From: Oleiharenicola lentus
GTDB lineage: Bacteria; Verrucomicrobiota; Verrucomicrobiia; Opitutales; Opitutaceae
Length of the DNA stretch: 64,000 nucleotides
Assembly: GCF_004118375.1 (NCBI RefSeq)
Contig: NZ_SDHX01000001.1
Span: 1,677,693 to 1,741,692, forward strand
Direction: 5' to 3'
Shown here: positions 1 to 8,407 of the stretch, piece by piece
How positions within the stretch are numbered: position 1 is the first letter of the stretch
Layout of the letters: every line of letters begins with the position of its first letter
Notes under the pieces: model-generated
What the model saw: only the letters and a program-made list of their open reading frames with translations
Told to the model about the DNA's origin: nothing
Databases searched by the model: none
Position numbers and translations under genes: made by a program

Positions 1-1
1 G

Positions 2-595
2 GTGAGCGAGGGCGGCTTGGCGGTGCTCGGCACCCGCCCCAAACAGGCGCGCGACCGGCAGGCGTTCATCTTCCAGGACGCGACGCTGCTGCCGTGGCTC
101 ACGGCACAGGCCAACGCGGAGCTGCCGTTGCGGTTGCGCGGTGTCGCAGCGGCGGAACGGCACACCCGCGCGGCCGAGGCGCTCGCCCGGGTGGGGCTGG
201 AAAAGAACCGCGACTACTACCCGCGGCAGCTTTCCGGCGGCATGAAGATGCGCGTGTCCATCGCGCGGGCCATGACGCTCTCGCCGGAGCTGCTGCTGCT
301 CGACGAACCGTTCGGTGCGCTCGACGAGATGACCCGCAACCGGCTCAACGAAGAGCTGCTCCAGCTGCGCGAGCGGCAGAAATTCACGGCGCTGTTCGTG
401 ACGCACTCCGTGAGTGAGGCGGTGTTCCTGTCCAACCGCATCGTCGTGATGGCCGCGCATCCCGGTCGCATCCACGCCGAGGTGGCGGTGGATTTCCCGT
501 ATCCGCGCGACCAGGCGCTGCGGGAGCAACCGGAGTTTCAGGCCAAGGTGACGGAAGTGTCGCGCCTGCTGCACCAGGTGGAGGAGGCGCCGTGA
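2..595 (+). CDS. ABC transporter ATPase, NMT1/nitrate-taurine type (5' partial)
   Basis: ATP-hydrolysing subunit of an importer, acting on the cytoplasmic face with the permease encoded next. Visible within 197 residues are the Q-loop (FQDATLLPW, about 24-32), the ABC signature LSGGMKMR (77-84), Walker B LLLLDEPFGALDE (97-109) and the H-loop His (VTHSVSEA, about 135). The Walker A P-loop is absent, so the true N-terminus lies before base 1 and the GTG at base 2 is only the first codon in view. The family (TauB/SsuB/ThiZ-like) serves sulfonate, nitrate or pyrimidine-precursor importers; the substrate cannot be told from this sequence. Confidence 0.92.
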   Translation: MSEGGLAVLGTRPKQARDRQAFIFQDATLLPWLTAQANAELPLRLRGVAAAERHTRAAEALARVGLEKNRDYYPRQLSGGMKMRVSIARAMTLSPELLLLDEPFGALDEMTRNRLNEELLQLRERQKFTALFVTHSVSEAVFLSNRIVVMAAHPGRIHAEVAVDFPYPRDQALREQPEFQAKVTEVSRLLHQVEEAP

Positions 596-679
596 GGCAA
601 AACCTTCGAAACTGTCATTCCGAAATCACGGACCAATCCGGGGTCCGCTTCGGTGCGATTAGGAATAAACTTTGTTACC

Positions 680-761
680 GTCATCCTGAGCAGTGCGAAG
701 GATCCAAGGGCGCTAGCGCTGACGGACATCATGCTGGATCCTTCACTTCATTCAGGATGAC
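680..761. repeat. REP-like palindrome, family A
   Basis: Imperfect inverted repeat of about 82 bp between the ABC ATPase and permease genes. The left arm begins GTCATCCTGAGC..GCGAAGGATCC and the right arm is its reverse complement (GGATCCTTC..CAGGATGAC). The same architecture recurs at 8014, 26932, 30035 and 35590, each 78-84 bp long, with a half copy at 3499. It has no coding potential of its own. Confidence 0.8.
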
Positions 762-791
762 ACGCTGCGGCGGTGTCGGGGAGGAACGCCC

Positions 792-1586
792 ATGAAAAAA
801 CTCCCCACCTTGTGGCTCTGGCTCCTGCCCGTGATCAGCGGCGCTGTCTTCGTCGCCGTCTGGTATGCGGTCCGGCACTTCAGCGGCCTGCAAAGTTGGA
901 TCCTGCCCACGCCCGGCGAGATTCTTGAGGCGGCGTGGAATGAACGCGGGCGGCTCCTGCCGGCCGTGGGCAAGACTTCGGTCGGGGCGCTCGCGGGCTT
1001 CCTGCTGGCGGCGGTCTCCAGTTTCGCTATCGCGCTGCTGTTGGGCGGAGCGCGGGCCTTGCGCGCCGGGCTGTATCCGTGGCTGCTGGTGCTGCAGATG
1101 ACGCCGGTCATCGTCCTTACGCCGATCATCGTGCTCTGGGCCGGACCGGGCACGCCCGGCATCATCACCATCACTTGGCTGATCAGTTTCTTTCCCGTGG
1201 TCGTGAACACGACGCAGGGGCTGATCTCCGCCGACCTCAACCATGTGGCGCTGTTCCGCATGGCCAATGCGACCCGCTGGCAGGACCTCATCCATCTGCG
1301 CGTGCCGGGGGCGATGCCGTATTACCTCACCGGCCTGCGCATCGCCGCCACGCTTGCGCCCATTGGCGCGATCTTCGGCGAATACATGGTCGGCAACACG
1401 TCGGGCGGCTCGGGCGGGCTGGGGTATCTTGTCTATAGCTACAATTCCCAGATCAAGATCCCCGCGCTCTTCGCCACCGCGCTGACAAGCTGCCTGCTGG
1501 GATTCCTGTTCGTGGCCGCCATTTCGCTGCTCAACTGGGCCGTGCTCCACAAGTGGCACGACTCCTTCGACCGCGACGACCACTGA
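792..1586 (+). CDS. ABC transporter permease
   Basis: Inner-membrane subunit (264 aa) of the same importer as the flanking ATPase and lipoprotein. It has an N-terminal transmembrane segment followed by about five more hydrophobic stretches. The BPD_transp_1 (EAA-type) cytoplasmic loop is seen around residues 173-200 (RVPGAMPYYLTGLRIA). The ATG follows a repeat-filled 197-base gap after the ATPase gene, yet gene order and strand still suggest one transcription unit. Confidence 0.93.
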   Translation: MKKLPTLWLWLLPVISGAVFVAVWYAVRHFSGLQSWILPTPGEILEAAWNERGRLLPAVGKTSVGALAGFLLAAVSSFAIALLLGGARALRAGLYPWLLVLQMTPVIVLTPIIVLWAGPGTPGIITITWLISFFPVVVNTTQGLISADLNHVALFRMANATRWQDLIHLRVPGAMPYYLTGLRIAATLAPIGAIFGEYMVGNTSGGSGGLGYLVYSYNSQIKIPALFATALTSCLLGFLFVAAISLLNWAVLHKWHDSFDRDDH

Positions 1587-1592
1587 TGACCG

Positions 1593-1802
1593 CGGTGGGG
1601 CACCACAAAACACACGGAATACTCGAAAGGGAGTATCGCTGCATGGGTGGAGGGCCGGTCTCCGCACCGGCCGTGATCGATTCCGGTCGGTGCGGAGACC
1701 GACCCTCCCGTTTACCCATGCGAGGCCGCGCGGGAACCTGGCCCTCTGGGAATTAGCGGAAAACTTTTGTGTATTTCGTGTGTTTCGTGGTTATCTATTT
1801 GC
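1593..1802. repeat. Composite intergenic repeats (families B and C)
   Basis: The 221-base gap before the lipoprotein gene is almost wholly repeats. A central palindrome (1649-1709) reads GGAGGGCCGGTCTCCGCACC and back as GGTGCGGAGACCGACCCTCC (family B). It is flanked by A-rich CACCACAAAACACACGG (1600-1616) and its inverted partner TTTGTGTATTTCGTGTG (1768-1784; family C). Family B recurs at 3383, 3540, 13404, 15739 and 34445; family C at 21214, 21351, 21988 and 27031. Confidence 0.75.
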
Positions 1803-1807
1803 CCGAG

Positions 1808-2812
1808 ATGAAGCCTTCCATTCCACGCCTCTTGCTCGTTCTACCGGTGGTCATCTTCCTGGCCGGTTGCGGCAAGCAGGAGCCGGTCGCGCCGCTCCAC
1901 ACCGAAAACGAACTGGTGAAGATCCGGTTCCAGACCGACTGGTTTCCGCAGCCGGAGCACGGCGGCTACTACCAGGCGCTGGCCAAGGGCTACTACGCCG
2001 AGGAAGGCCTCGACGTGGAGATCCTGCCGGGCGGGCCCAACGCGCAGATGAAGCAGCTCGTCGCGCTGGGCGAGGCGGATCTCGGCATGACCAACGGCGA
2101 CGACGTGATCGTGGCCATCGCGCGCGGCCTGCCGATCCAGATGGTCGCCGCCGAGATGCAGCGCGATCCGCAGGGCATCCTCTTCCACAATTCTCACCCG
2201 CTCCGCAACCTCGAGGGCCTGCAGGGCCGCACGCTCATGGCCGGCTCGGTCTCCACCTGGCTCGATGTCGTGCGGAAGAAGCTCGGGGTGGAGTTCAACC
2301 AGATGCCGCTGGTCGGCGACCTCGCGCGGTTCATGAACGACCCGACGCTGCTCCAGCAGTGCTTCGTGACCAACGAGCCCTTCTTCGCCCGCCAGCGCGG
2401 CGCCGAGGTCGGCGCGCTGCTCATCGCCAACGACACCTACGAGCCCTACCGCGTGATTTTCGCCGGCCGGCTCTTCCTCGCCGAGAACCCGGTCGCGGTG
2501 GAGAAGTTCGTGCGCGCCAGCCTGCGCGGTTGGGTGGACTACCTGAGCGGCGACCCGACCCCCGGCAACCAGGCCATCGCCAAGCTCCGCAACGACCTCT
2601 CGCCCGAGTTCATGGCTTACAGCATCAAGGCGATGAACGACTACAAGCTGGTGCTCGGCGACCCGGCCAAGGGCGAGTTCGCCGGCCTGCTCACCGCCGC
2701 GCGCCTCCAGAAGCAGATCACCCTCCTGCAGGAGCTCGGCCTCCTCGACAAACCCGTGACCGTCGAGGACGTCGCGACCTTCGAATTTATCCCGCACTCC
2801 GCCAATCCGTGA
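1808..2812 (+). CDS. NMT1/THI5-like ABC substrate-binding lipoprotein
   Basis: Extracytoplasmic substrate-binding component of the ABC importer. The ATG at 1808 is preferred over an upstream in-frame GTG, which lies inside a repeat. From 1808 the protein opens with MKPSIPRLLLVL and a lipobox LAGC, the signal of a lipidated exported protein. The mature part has the NMT1/THI5 pattern: TDWFPQPEHGGYYQALAKGY, then GGPNAQMKQLVALGEADLG. This resembles ThiY-like pyrimidine binders, but a nitrate or sulfonate ligand is equally possible. No clear Shine-Dalgarno precedes it. Confidence 0.9.
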   Translation: MKPSIPRLLLVLPVVIFLAGCGKQEPVAPLHTENELVKIRFQTDWFPQPEHGGYYQALAKGYYAEEGLDVEILPGGPNAQMKQLVALGEADLGMTNGDDVIVAIARGLPIQMVAAEMQRDPQGILFHNSHPLRNLEGLQGRTLMAGSVSTWLDVVRKKLGVEFNQMPLVGDLARFMNDPTLLQQCFVTNEPFFARQRGAEVGALLIANDTYEPYRVIFAGRLFLAENPVAVEKFVRASLRGWVDYLSGDPTPGNQAIAKLRNDLSPEFMAYSIKAMNDYKLVLGDPAKGEFAGLLTAARLQKQITLLQELGLLDKPVTVEDVATFEFIPHSANP

Positions 2813-2900
2813 ACCACTAATCTACACTCATTCTCACTAATGACCCGAACAGTCCGGACTCACCAACATTAGTGTTTATTAGTGTCCATTAGTGGTGACT
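2813..2900. repeat. ATTAGTG-rich inverted repeat
   Basis: The gap before the RidA-like gene holds multiple copies of CATTAGTG/CACTAATG: CTCACTAATG on the left, and CATTAGTGTTTATTAGTG and CATTAGTGG on the right. They form an imperfect palindrome. It is of the same general style as the other intergenic repeats here but has a different sequence. Confidence 0.6.
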
Positions 2901-2911
2901 GTATTTTCCCC

Positions 2912-3373
2912 ATGAGCATCGAAGCCAAACTCGCCGAACTCGGCCTCACACTTCCCAATCCGCCCGCCGTCGCCGGCAGCTACGTGCCCTACGTGCGCAC
3001 GGGCAACCTCCTTTACGTCGCCGGGCAGATCAGTGCCCTCAATGGCGTGATGACCCACGTCGGCCAGGTGGGCAAGGAGCAGACCGTCGAAGCGGCCTAC
3101 GAGTCCGCCAAGGTCTGCGCGCTCAACACGCTCGCCGTCATCAAGGCCGCCACCGGCAGCCTCGACAGCATCAAGCAGATCGTGCTCGTCACCGGCTTCG
3201 TGAATGCGGTGAGCGGCTTCGCCGACAGCCCGGCCGTGATCAACGGCGCCTCGGACCTCTTTGGCAAAGTGTTAGGTGACGCCGGCAAACACGCCCGCGC
3301 CGCCGTCGCCGCCGCCGGCCTGCCCAAGGGCTCCACGGTGGAGATTCAGGTGATTGTGGAGCTGAAGGCCTGA
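2912..3373 (+). CDS. RidA/YjgF family protein
   Basis: A 153-residue member of the RidA/YER057c/UK114 family. Classical members deaminate reactive enamine/imine intermediates produced by PLP enzymes in the cytosol. The sequence shows the family fold cues LLYVAGQIS and the C-terminal GSTVEIQVIVELKA. Its length and the spacing of conserved stretches resemble the slightly longer YjgF-like subgroup 1 rather than E. coli RidA, and the Arg that binds substrate carboxylates in RidA is not obvious. The ATG at 2912 fits the family; ten upstream in-frame residues come from the ATTAGTG repeat. Confidence 0.88.
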   Translation: MSIEAKLAELGLTLPNPPAVAGSYVPYVRTGNLLYVAGQISALNGVMTHVGQVGKEQTVEAAYESAKVCALNTLAVIKAATGSLDSIKQIVLVTGFVNAVSGFADSPAVINGASDLFGKVLGDAGKHARAAVAAAGLPKGSTVEIQVIVELKA

Positions 3374-3382
3374 TCCTGTTTG

Positions 3383-3568
3383 GTGGAGGGCCCAGCTCCC
3401 GCTGGGCCGGGGCACATCGGGAGATGTGCCCTCCATGGATTCCTCCCTCACGAACCCGGAATCAGAATCACACGTTGTCGGTGCTGTTCCCGTTTCCTGT
3501 CATCCTGAACGGAGTGAAGGATCCAGCGAGTGCGATGAACGGCCGGTGCGGAGACCGGCCCTCCATTC
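3383..3568. repeat. Repeat cluster (family B palindromes and half of family A)
   Basis: Between the convergent ridA-like and argA genes. A palindrome at 3383-3435 starts GGTGGAGGGCCCAGCTCCC and ends GATGTGCCCTCCA. It is followed by a half copy of family A at 3499-3527 (GTCATCCTGAACGGAGTGAAG) and a compact family B hairpin at 3540-3566 (CGGCCGGTGCGGAGACCGGC). No ORF is supported here. The hairpins could act as bidirectional terminators, but no T-run follows them. Confidence 0.7.
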
Positions 3569-3637
3569 AACCCGGCCCGCCGAGAAGCGGGCCCGCCGTC
3601 AAGCCAGCGGCATCGCGATCGCGCCAGACAGCCCGGC

Positions 3638-4939
3638 TCACAGTCGCTTGATCATGATCTTCGAATTCCGGCCGCTTTCCTCGTAGGACTTGAGGCGGGA
3701 GGGCGGGAGGACGTCCTTGTCGGCGTCGTCGAAGCCGCAGACGGAGGTGAAGAAGCTGTAGGCCTGGGTGGAGAGGGCGAGCACGGCCTTGGCGCCGCGC
3801 TCGGCGGCCTGCAGGCAGGCGAACTCCACCATCTTCAGGCCGATGCCGCGGTTGTGGTAGAAGGGCATCACGTAGAGCGAGCCGATCTCGGCGAGGCCGG
3901 GCTTGTCGGGGTAGGTCTTGAGCGAGATGCAGGCGGTGATGTTCTCGTCGATCTCGAACACGTAGAAGTCGTCGATGGCCTTCTCGATGGACTGCTGCGA
4001 GCGCGGGAGCAGCTCCTCGCGCTTCATGCCGGAGCGGGTGAGGTTGTGGATGGCGCGCACGTCGCGCTTCGTGGCGCGGCGGATCTGCTGGTAGTCGTTG
4101 CCGTAGATGAGCGTGCCGACGCCCTCGTTGGAGAACACCTCGGCGAGCAGGCCGTCGAGCTCGCGGCCGTCGAGGAGGTGGATGCGGGGCGTGCCGGTCT
4201 CGATGGCCTTCACGGCGTGGGCGGCCTTGCTGCGCATGGGCTCGTTGATGGACTCCGGCTTCTCGTCGAGGACCTTGCGGAGCTTGTCCACGGAGATGTC
4301 GTGCTGGAGCTTGCCGTTGATCTCGAGGCCGAGACAGGGGGAGAAATAGACGATCTTCGTGGCCTGGAGGGCCTCGGCGAGCTCGGCGGCGAGGAGGTCG
4401 GAGTTGACGCGCAGGGGCTTGCCGTCGCGGTCGAAGCCGATGGGGTTGACCACGGGCACGACGCCGGAGCCGATGAGCTGCTGGATGAAGTCGCGGTCGA
4501 TGCGGTCCACGCGGCCGGTGAACTGGTGGTCCACGCCGCGGAGGATGCCGAGGGGGATGGCGCGCACGGCGTTGGTGAGGGCGGCCTTGAGGCCGTTGGC
4601 GGTCAGGCCCTCGATCACGAGGTGGGTGACGCGCGAGGAGGCGCGGATGGCGAGGTCGAGGGTGGCGGCGTCGGTCACGCCCGTGCCGACCGAGTCGGTG
4701 ATGGCGATGCTGCGGACCTTCGCGAGCTCGACGATCTGCTGGCCGATGCCGTGGACGAGCACGACCTTGATGCCGAGGGAGCGGAGCACGGCGACGTCGG
4801 TGATGACGTTCTCGAAGTTGTCGTCGGCCACGATGGAGCCGTCGAGCGCGATGACGAAAATCTGGCCCTGGAAGCGCGGGACGTATTTCAGGATACCGCG
4901 CAGGTCGGTGGGTTTGAGGGCGGAGCCGTTGCTGCTCAT
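3638..4939 (-). CDS. argA: N-acetylglutamate synthase (AAK + GNAT), ArgA-like
   Basis: Catalyses acetyl-CoA + glutamate to N-acetylglutamate, the first step of arginine synthesis. The N-terminal amino-acid-kinase domain (about residues 1-290) has VVLVHGIGQQI and NPIGFDRDGKPLRVNSDLLAAELA. A C-terminal GNAT domain follows (about 295-433; motif A in GSLYVMPFYHNRGIGLKMVE). At 433 aa it matches the two-domain ArgA length. The ATG at 4939 is chosen because the 32 residues upstream read through repeat-like sequence and lack family similarity. It stands alone and is convergent with the ridA-like gene. Confidence 0.87.
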   Translation of the reverse strand: MSSNGSALKPTDLRGILKYVPRFQGQIFVIALDGSIVADDNFENVITDVAVLRSLGIKVVLVHGIGQQIVELAKVRSIAITDSVGTGVTDAATLDLAIRASSRVTHLVIEGLTANGLKAALTNAVRAIPLGILRGVDHQFTGRVDRIDRDFIQQLIGSGVVPVVNPIGFDRDGKPLRVNSDLLAAELAEALQATKIVYFSPCLGLEINGKLQHDISVDKLRKVLDEKPESINEPMRSKAAHAVKAIETGTPRIHLLDGRELDGLLAEVFSNEGVGTLIYGNDYQQIRRATKRDVRAIHNLTRSGMKREELLPRSQQSIEKAIDDFYVFEIDENITACISLKTYPDKPGLAEIGSLYVMPFYHNRGIGLKMVEFACLQAAERGAKAVLALSTQAYSFFTSVCGFDDADKDVLPPSRLKSYEESGRNSKIMIKRL

Positions 4940-5019
4940 CTGTGGTGCAGAGTTAATCGGGCATCCGGCGTTGGTCGTCAATGGGGATTCATGCGGAGCG
5001 TGCGGGCCGCGGCGCAGGG

Positions 5020-5162
5020 AAGTAACAAGTGACAAGGATCAAGTATCAGGAAAAGCTAACGAACAGAAACCGGATGGATCTTTACAGCGAAGTGGAAGGC
5101 AATGCGGACGCATCTGATCCGGCCATCCTTCCTGAGACTTGCCACTTGATACTTGTTACTTG
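5020..5162. repeat. Inverted repeat, family E (AAGTAACAAG...)
   Basis: Left arm AAGTAACAAGTGACAAGGAT with AAGTATCAGG; right arm CCTGAGACTTGCC with ACTTGATACTTGTTACTTG is its imperfect reverse complement. Related pairs occur at 24209-24300 and 41591-41688, always between genes. Confidence 0.7.
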
Positions 5163-5182
5163 AGCGCCGGCTCCCGCCGGCG

Positions 5183-5809
5183 CTATTTGACCGTGAAACT
5201 CCACGTCGCCGCCGGGCCGCGGGCGACGATGCGCGCGCTGTAGCGGCCGGGGGGCAGGGCGGTGGTGGCGAAGGTCACGGCGTGCGTCGCGTCGTTCCAG
5301 CGGGTCATGAGCTGCTGGCCGGGGAGCTTCTCGGTCTCGGGCACGAGGACCAGTTCGTTGCCGCGCTGGTAGAGCGTCAGCTCGCCGAGCTGGAGGTGCT
5401 GGTCCGTCACGCTGGCGGTGAAATGCAGGCTGTAATCCTGTCCGTGCGCCACCTCGGCCGGGGCGGTGACCTTGTCAATGGATGCGACGAGCTTGGGGGC
5501 TTCGGCGAAATTCGGCGCGAAATCCAGGCCGAGGCCGACGGCGCCGTGCGCGATGGGGGCGGGCGCGTGGTCGAGGGCGGCTTTCTCGATGGGGCGGCGC
5601 GTGTCCAGCGGCAGCTTGTGCCAGCCGGCGGCGAGGAGGCGCGCGGTGGTGGCGCGGTCGTTGGCGTCCTGATAGGGGCGGTAGGCTTTGCCCGGCTTGC
5701 GGAAATAGAGGTTCACCACCGTGTAGCCCACGACGAAGACCACGATGGACACGACGATCCATTTCATGGGCCAGGGTTTGCGGCTGGAGTGGTGGGCGGG
5801 CATATCCAT
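5183..5809 (-). CDS. Membrane-anchored protein of unknown function
   Basis: A 208-residue protein with one N-terminal transmembrane helix (about residues 15-33, WIVVSIVVFVVGYTVVNLYF) and a soluble domain that would sit outside the cytoplasm. The end looks like a beta-sandwich: LPPGRYSARIVARGPAATWSFTVK is typical of FixH or copper-chaperone-like domains. No cysteines or clear metal ligands are visible. I do not recognise a family with confidence. It starts beside a large palindromic element and is divergent from proS. Confidence 0.8.
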   Translation of the reverse strand: MDMPAHHSSRKPWPMKWIVVSIVVFVVGYTVVNLYFRKPGKAYRPYQDANDRATTARLLAAGWHKLPLDTRRPIEKAALDHAPAPIAHGAVGLGLDFAPNFAEAPKLVASIDKVTAPAEVAHGQDYSLHFTASVTDQHLQLGELTLYQRGNELVLVPETEKLPGQQLMTRWNDATHAVTFATTALPPGRYSARIVARGPAATWSFTVK

Positions 5810-5855
5810 GTTTTATCGCCAGACTGCCGGAGAACCTCAAGCGACTTTAAGACGC

Positions 5856-6120
5856 AGGTTAATCCTTCAGACCTCCGGAGAGTTTAACCACTGATGCATC
5901 GCCTAACGGCTCTGCTACGGGGTGCGGCTACGCCTAATCGGCTCCGCCAGGAAGCTTCGGGGGTCGGCTAATCGCCGACTGATCAATATCAGATCAGAGA
6001 GATCGATTCTCCCGCGGCGATTAGCCGCGCTCCGAAGCCAATTCCGGAGCCGATTAGGCGGAGGTGACTTTAAAGCGTAGCCGTTAGGTGAAGCATCAGT
6101 GGTTAACTCCGGATTGACCT
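5856..6120. repeat. 265-bp MITE-like palindrome
   Basis: One large imperfect palindrome fills the divergent space between the membrane-protein gene and proS. Outer arms: AGGTTAATCC..CCGGAGAGTTTAACCACTG on the left, CAGTGGTTAACTCCGGATTG on the right. Inner arms: CGCCTAATCGGCTCCG against CGGAGCCGATTAGGCG, and GGCTAATCGCC against GGCGATTAGCC. It has no ORF. It could be a non-autonomous element or a large hairpin. Confidence 0.75.
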
Positions 6121-6246
6121 TCTGTTTTCCCTGCCCGCCATTCGCCTTCTAGCATTTTAAGGCAGTCTTGGTGTCAAATGAGATGCCTTCCACTCTCAGG
6201 AAATTCCGTTGCGCCGCCCCGGCGGGGATGTTCTCGTGCCCGCTTC

Positions 6247-8010
6247 ATGAAGTATTGGTCGCAGACTTATATTCCCACCCTCAAGGAAAGTCCTTCCGAC
6301 GCCGAGATCGCGTCGCACAAGCTCCTGCTCCGCGCCGGCCTCGTCCGGAAGCTCGGTGGCGGGCTCTACACCTTCCTGCCGGCCGGCCTGAAGGTCATGC
6401 AGAAGATCAGCCAGATCTGCCGCGAGGAGATGGACCGCGCCGGGGCCATCGAACTGGCCATGCCTTTCATCCACCCGTCGGAGAACTGGGTCGAGGGTCC
6501 GCGCTGGGCCGCCGCCCGCGAGATCATGTATCGCGTGGACCACGCCGGTGCCGGCAAGGGCCGCGCCAAGGAACCGGAGTTCGTCCTCGGCCCGACCCAC
6601 GAGGAGATCATCACGCCACTCGTGAAGACCGAGATCACGAGCTACCGCGACCTGCCGAAAAACTTCTACCAGATCGGCACCAAGTTTCGGAACGAGATCC
6701 GTCCGCGCTACGGCCTGATGCGTGCCCGCGAGTTCGTGATGAAGGACGCCTACAGCTTCGACACGACCGACGAGGGCGCGATCATCAGCTACGGCAAGAT
6801 GAAGGAGGCCTACACGGCGTTCTTCAACCGCTGCGGGCTCAAGACGATCCCCGTCGAGGCCGACACCGGCGTGATGGGTGGCAGCTTCTCCCACGAGTTC
6901 ATGGTCCCGGCCCCGGTCGGCGACGACGACATCGTCTATTGCGAGCAGAGCGGCTACAGCGCCAACCGCGAGAAGGCCACCAGCGGCATCGTGCCCAAGG
7001 ATCTCGCCGACGCCGCCCCCGCGGGTGCACTCGAGGAATTCGCCACGCCCGGCATCGTCACGATCGCCGCCCTGGCCGCGGCGCCCTACAACGTCGCCGC
7101 GGACCAGCAGTTCAAGACCCTCGTCTACATGGGTGACGGCAAGCCCTTCCTCGTCATCCTGCGCGGTTGCGACGATCTCGAGGAGGCCAAGCTCGGCGCG
7201 CTGGGCTTCCAGCTGTGGCGTCCGGCCACGCCCGAGGAGATCGAGCCGGTCATGGGCGCGAAGCCCGGCAGCCTCGGCACGGTCAAGGGCACGATCAAGA
7301 ACCCCGGCGCGCTCGCCGGCATCTTCGCCGACCACGCCATCCGCCTCATCGGCAACGGCACGACCGGCGCCAACAAGGACGGTTTCCACCTGCGCAACGT
7401 CAACGTCACGCGCGACCTCGAGATCACGCGGTTCGGCGACTTCCGCTCCGTGCGCGCCGGCGAGCCCTGCCCGAAGTGCGGCGCGCCCCTCAAGATCGAC
7501 CGCGCCATCGAGGTCGGTCACATCTTCAAGCTCGGCACGAAATACTCCGAGAAGTTCGGCGCCGTCTATACCGACGACCAGAAGCAGTCGCACCCGATGG
7601 TCATGGGCTGCTACGGCATCGGCATCAGCCGCACGCTTCAGGCCGTGATCGAACAGAGCAACGACGCCGACGGCATCGTCTGGCCCTGGCAGGTCGCGCC
7701 CTGGCAGGTGCTGGTCGTGAACCTCGACCCGCAGGACGCCGCCGCGAAGGATCTCTGCGCCAAGCTTGCCGCCGCCGCCGAGTCGGCCGGCGCCGAGGTG
7801 CTGATCGACGACCGCGCCGAGCGCCCGGGCGTGAAGTTCAAGGACGCCGACCTCATCGGTCTGCCGTTGCGCCTCACCGTGGGCGGCAAGGGACTCAAGG
7901 AAGGCATCTTCGAAATGAAGTGGCGTCGGGCCAAGGAAATCACCAAGGTTCCGATCGCGGATGCCGAGCGCGTTGTCGCCGAGGCCGTCCGCCAAGCCGC
8001 CCAAGCATGA
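6247..8010 (+). CDS. proS: Prolyl-tRNA synthetase
   Basis: Charges tRNA-Pro in the cytosol. The 587-aa protein is the bacterial ProRS type: class II catalytic core with FVLGPTHEEIITP (motif 2 region) and FRNEIRPRYGLMRAREF. An editing insertion between motifs 2 and 3 carries the INS/YbaK-like stretch KPFLVILRGCDDLEEAKL. Motif 3 is in MGCYGIGISRTLQAVIEQ, and an anticodon-binding domain ends the protein. The ATG at 6247 (MKYWSQTYIPT) matches the family start; 23 upstream in-frame residues do not. Confidence 0.96.
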   Translation: MKYWSQTYIPTLKESPSDAEIASHKLLLRAGLVRKLGGGLYTFLPAGLKVMQKISQICREEMDRAGAIELAMPFIHPSENWVEGPRWAAAREIMYRVDHAGAGKGRAKEPEFVLGPTHEEIITPLVKTEITSYRDLPKNFYQIGTKFRNEIRPRYGLMRAREFVMKDAYSFDTTDEGAIISYGKMKEAYTAFFNRCGLKTIPVEADTGVMGGSFSHEFMVPAPVGDDDIVYCEQSGYSANREKATSGIVPKDLADAAPAGALEEFATPGIVTIAALAAAPYNVAADQQFKTLVYMGDGKPFLVILRGCDDLEEAKLGALGFQLWRPATPEEIEPVMGAKPGSLGTVKGTIKNPGALAGIFADHAIRLIGNGTTGANKDGFHLRNVNVTRDLEITRFGDFRSVRAGEPCPKCGAPLKIDRAIEVGHIFKLGTKYSEKFGAVYTDDQKQSHPMVMGCYGIGISRTLQAVIEQSNDADGIVWPWQVAPWQVLVVNLDPQDAAAKDLCAKLAAAAESAGAEVLIDDRAERPGVKFKDADLIGLPLRLTVGGKGLKEGIFEMKWRRAKEITKVPIADAERVVAEAVRQAAQA

Positions 8011-8013
8011 GTT

Positions 8014-8091
8014 GTCATTGCGAGACGCACCGCGACGAAGCAATCCAGTCGGATGGATCGCCGCGCCCGCTGTCGCAGGCTCGCGATGACA
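8014..8091. repeat. REP-like palindrome, family A variant
   Basis: Between proS and clpS. The left arm GTCATTGCGAGACGC..CGACGAAGCAATCC and the right arm, ending CGCAGGCTCGCGATGAC, form an imperfect inverted repeat of 78 bp. The GTCATTGCGAG/GCAATCC wording differs from the GTCATCCTGAGC copies but spacing and layout are the same. Confidence 0.7.
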
Positions 8092-8096
8092 GAAGC

Positions 8097-8405
8097 ATGA
8101 TCGTCGCCGTCGAATCCACGTCCCGCCGGCTGCCGGCGCCGGTCGAGGCTCCGCAGGCGCAACTGGCCGGGATGTGGCGCGTGGTGGTGCTCAACGACCC
8201 CGTCAACCGGATGTCCTACGTCGTCATGGTCCTGCGGCGCGTCTTCGGTTTCAACGAGGAGCGCGCCCGCCGCCACATGCTGGAGGTGCACGAGAGCGGC
8301 CGCTCCATCGTGTGGGCCGGCACGCGCGAGCAGGCCGAGGCGCATGTCTTCGCGCTCCAGCAATGGCACCTCACGGCGATCATCCAGCCGGAGGAACCGT
8401 CCTGA
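8097..8405 (+). CDS. clpS: ATP-dependent Clp protease adaptor ClpS
   Basis: Adaptor that delivers N-degron substrates to ClpAP/ClpCP. The 102-aa protein has the ClpS core: WRVVVLNDPVNRMSYVVMVL (the ND..N..YVV substrate pocket) followed by FGFNEERARRHMLEVHESGR and a C-terminal helix before HLTAIIQPEEPS. The ATG at 8097 lies six bases after a palindromic repeat. The reading frame stays open far upstream only as a shadow inside proS. The next gene begins two bases downstream, suggesting co-transcription. Confidence 0.93.
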   Translation: MIVAVESTSRRLPAPVEAPQAQLAGMWRVVVLNDPVNRMSYVVMVLRRVFGFNEERARRHMLEVHESGRSIVWAGTREQAEAHVFALQQWHLTAIIQPEEPS

Positions 8406-8407
8406 GC

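Noticed and set aside
1690-2820. Long plus-strand frame overlapping the substrate-binding lipoprotein gene
   Set aside because: Its translation is Arg/Pro-rich and begins in a repeat; the other frame has a lipobox and NMT1-family sequence.
5892-6090. GCCTAAC ... GTTAGGT near the ends of the 265-bp palindrome as an attC site
   Set aside because: The core-like heptamers are present, but the site would be about 200 bp, has no extrahelical-base pattern like the four real sites, and no cassette gene adjoins it.
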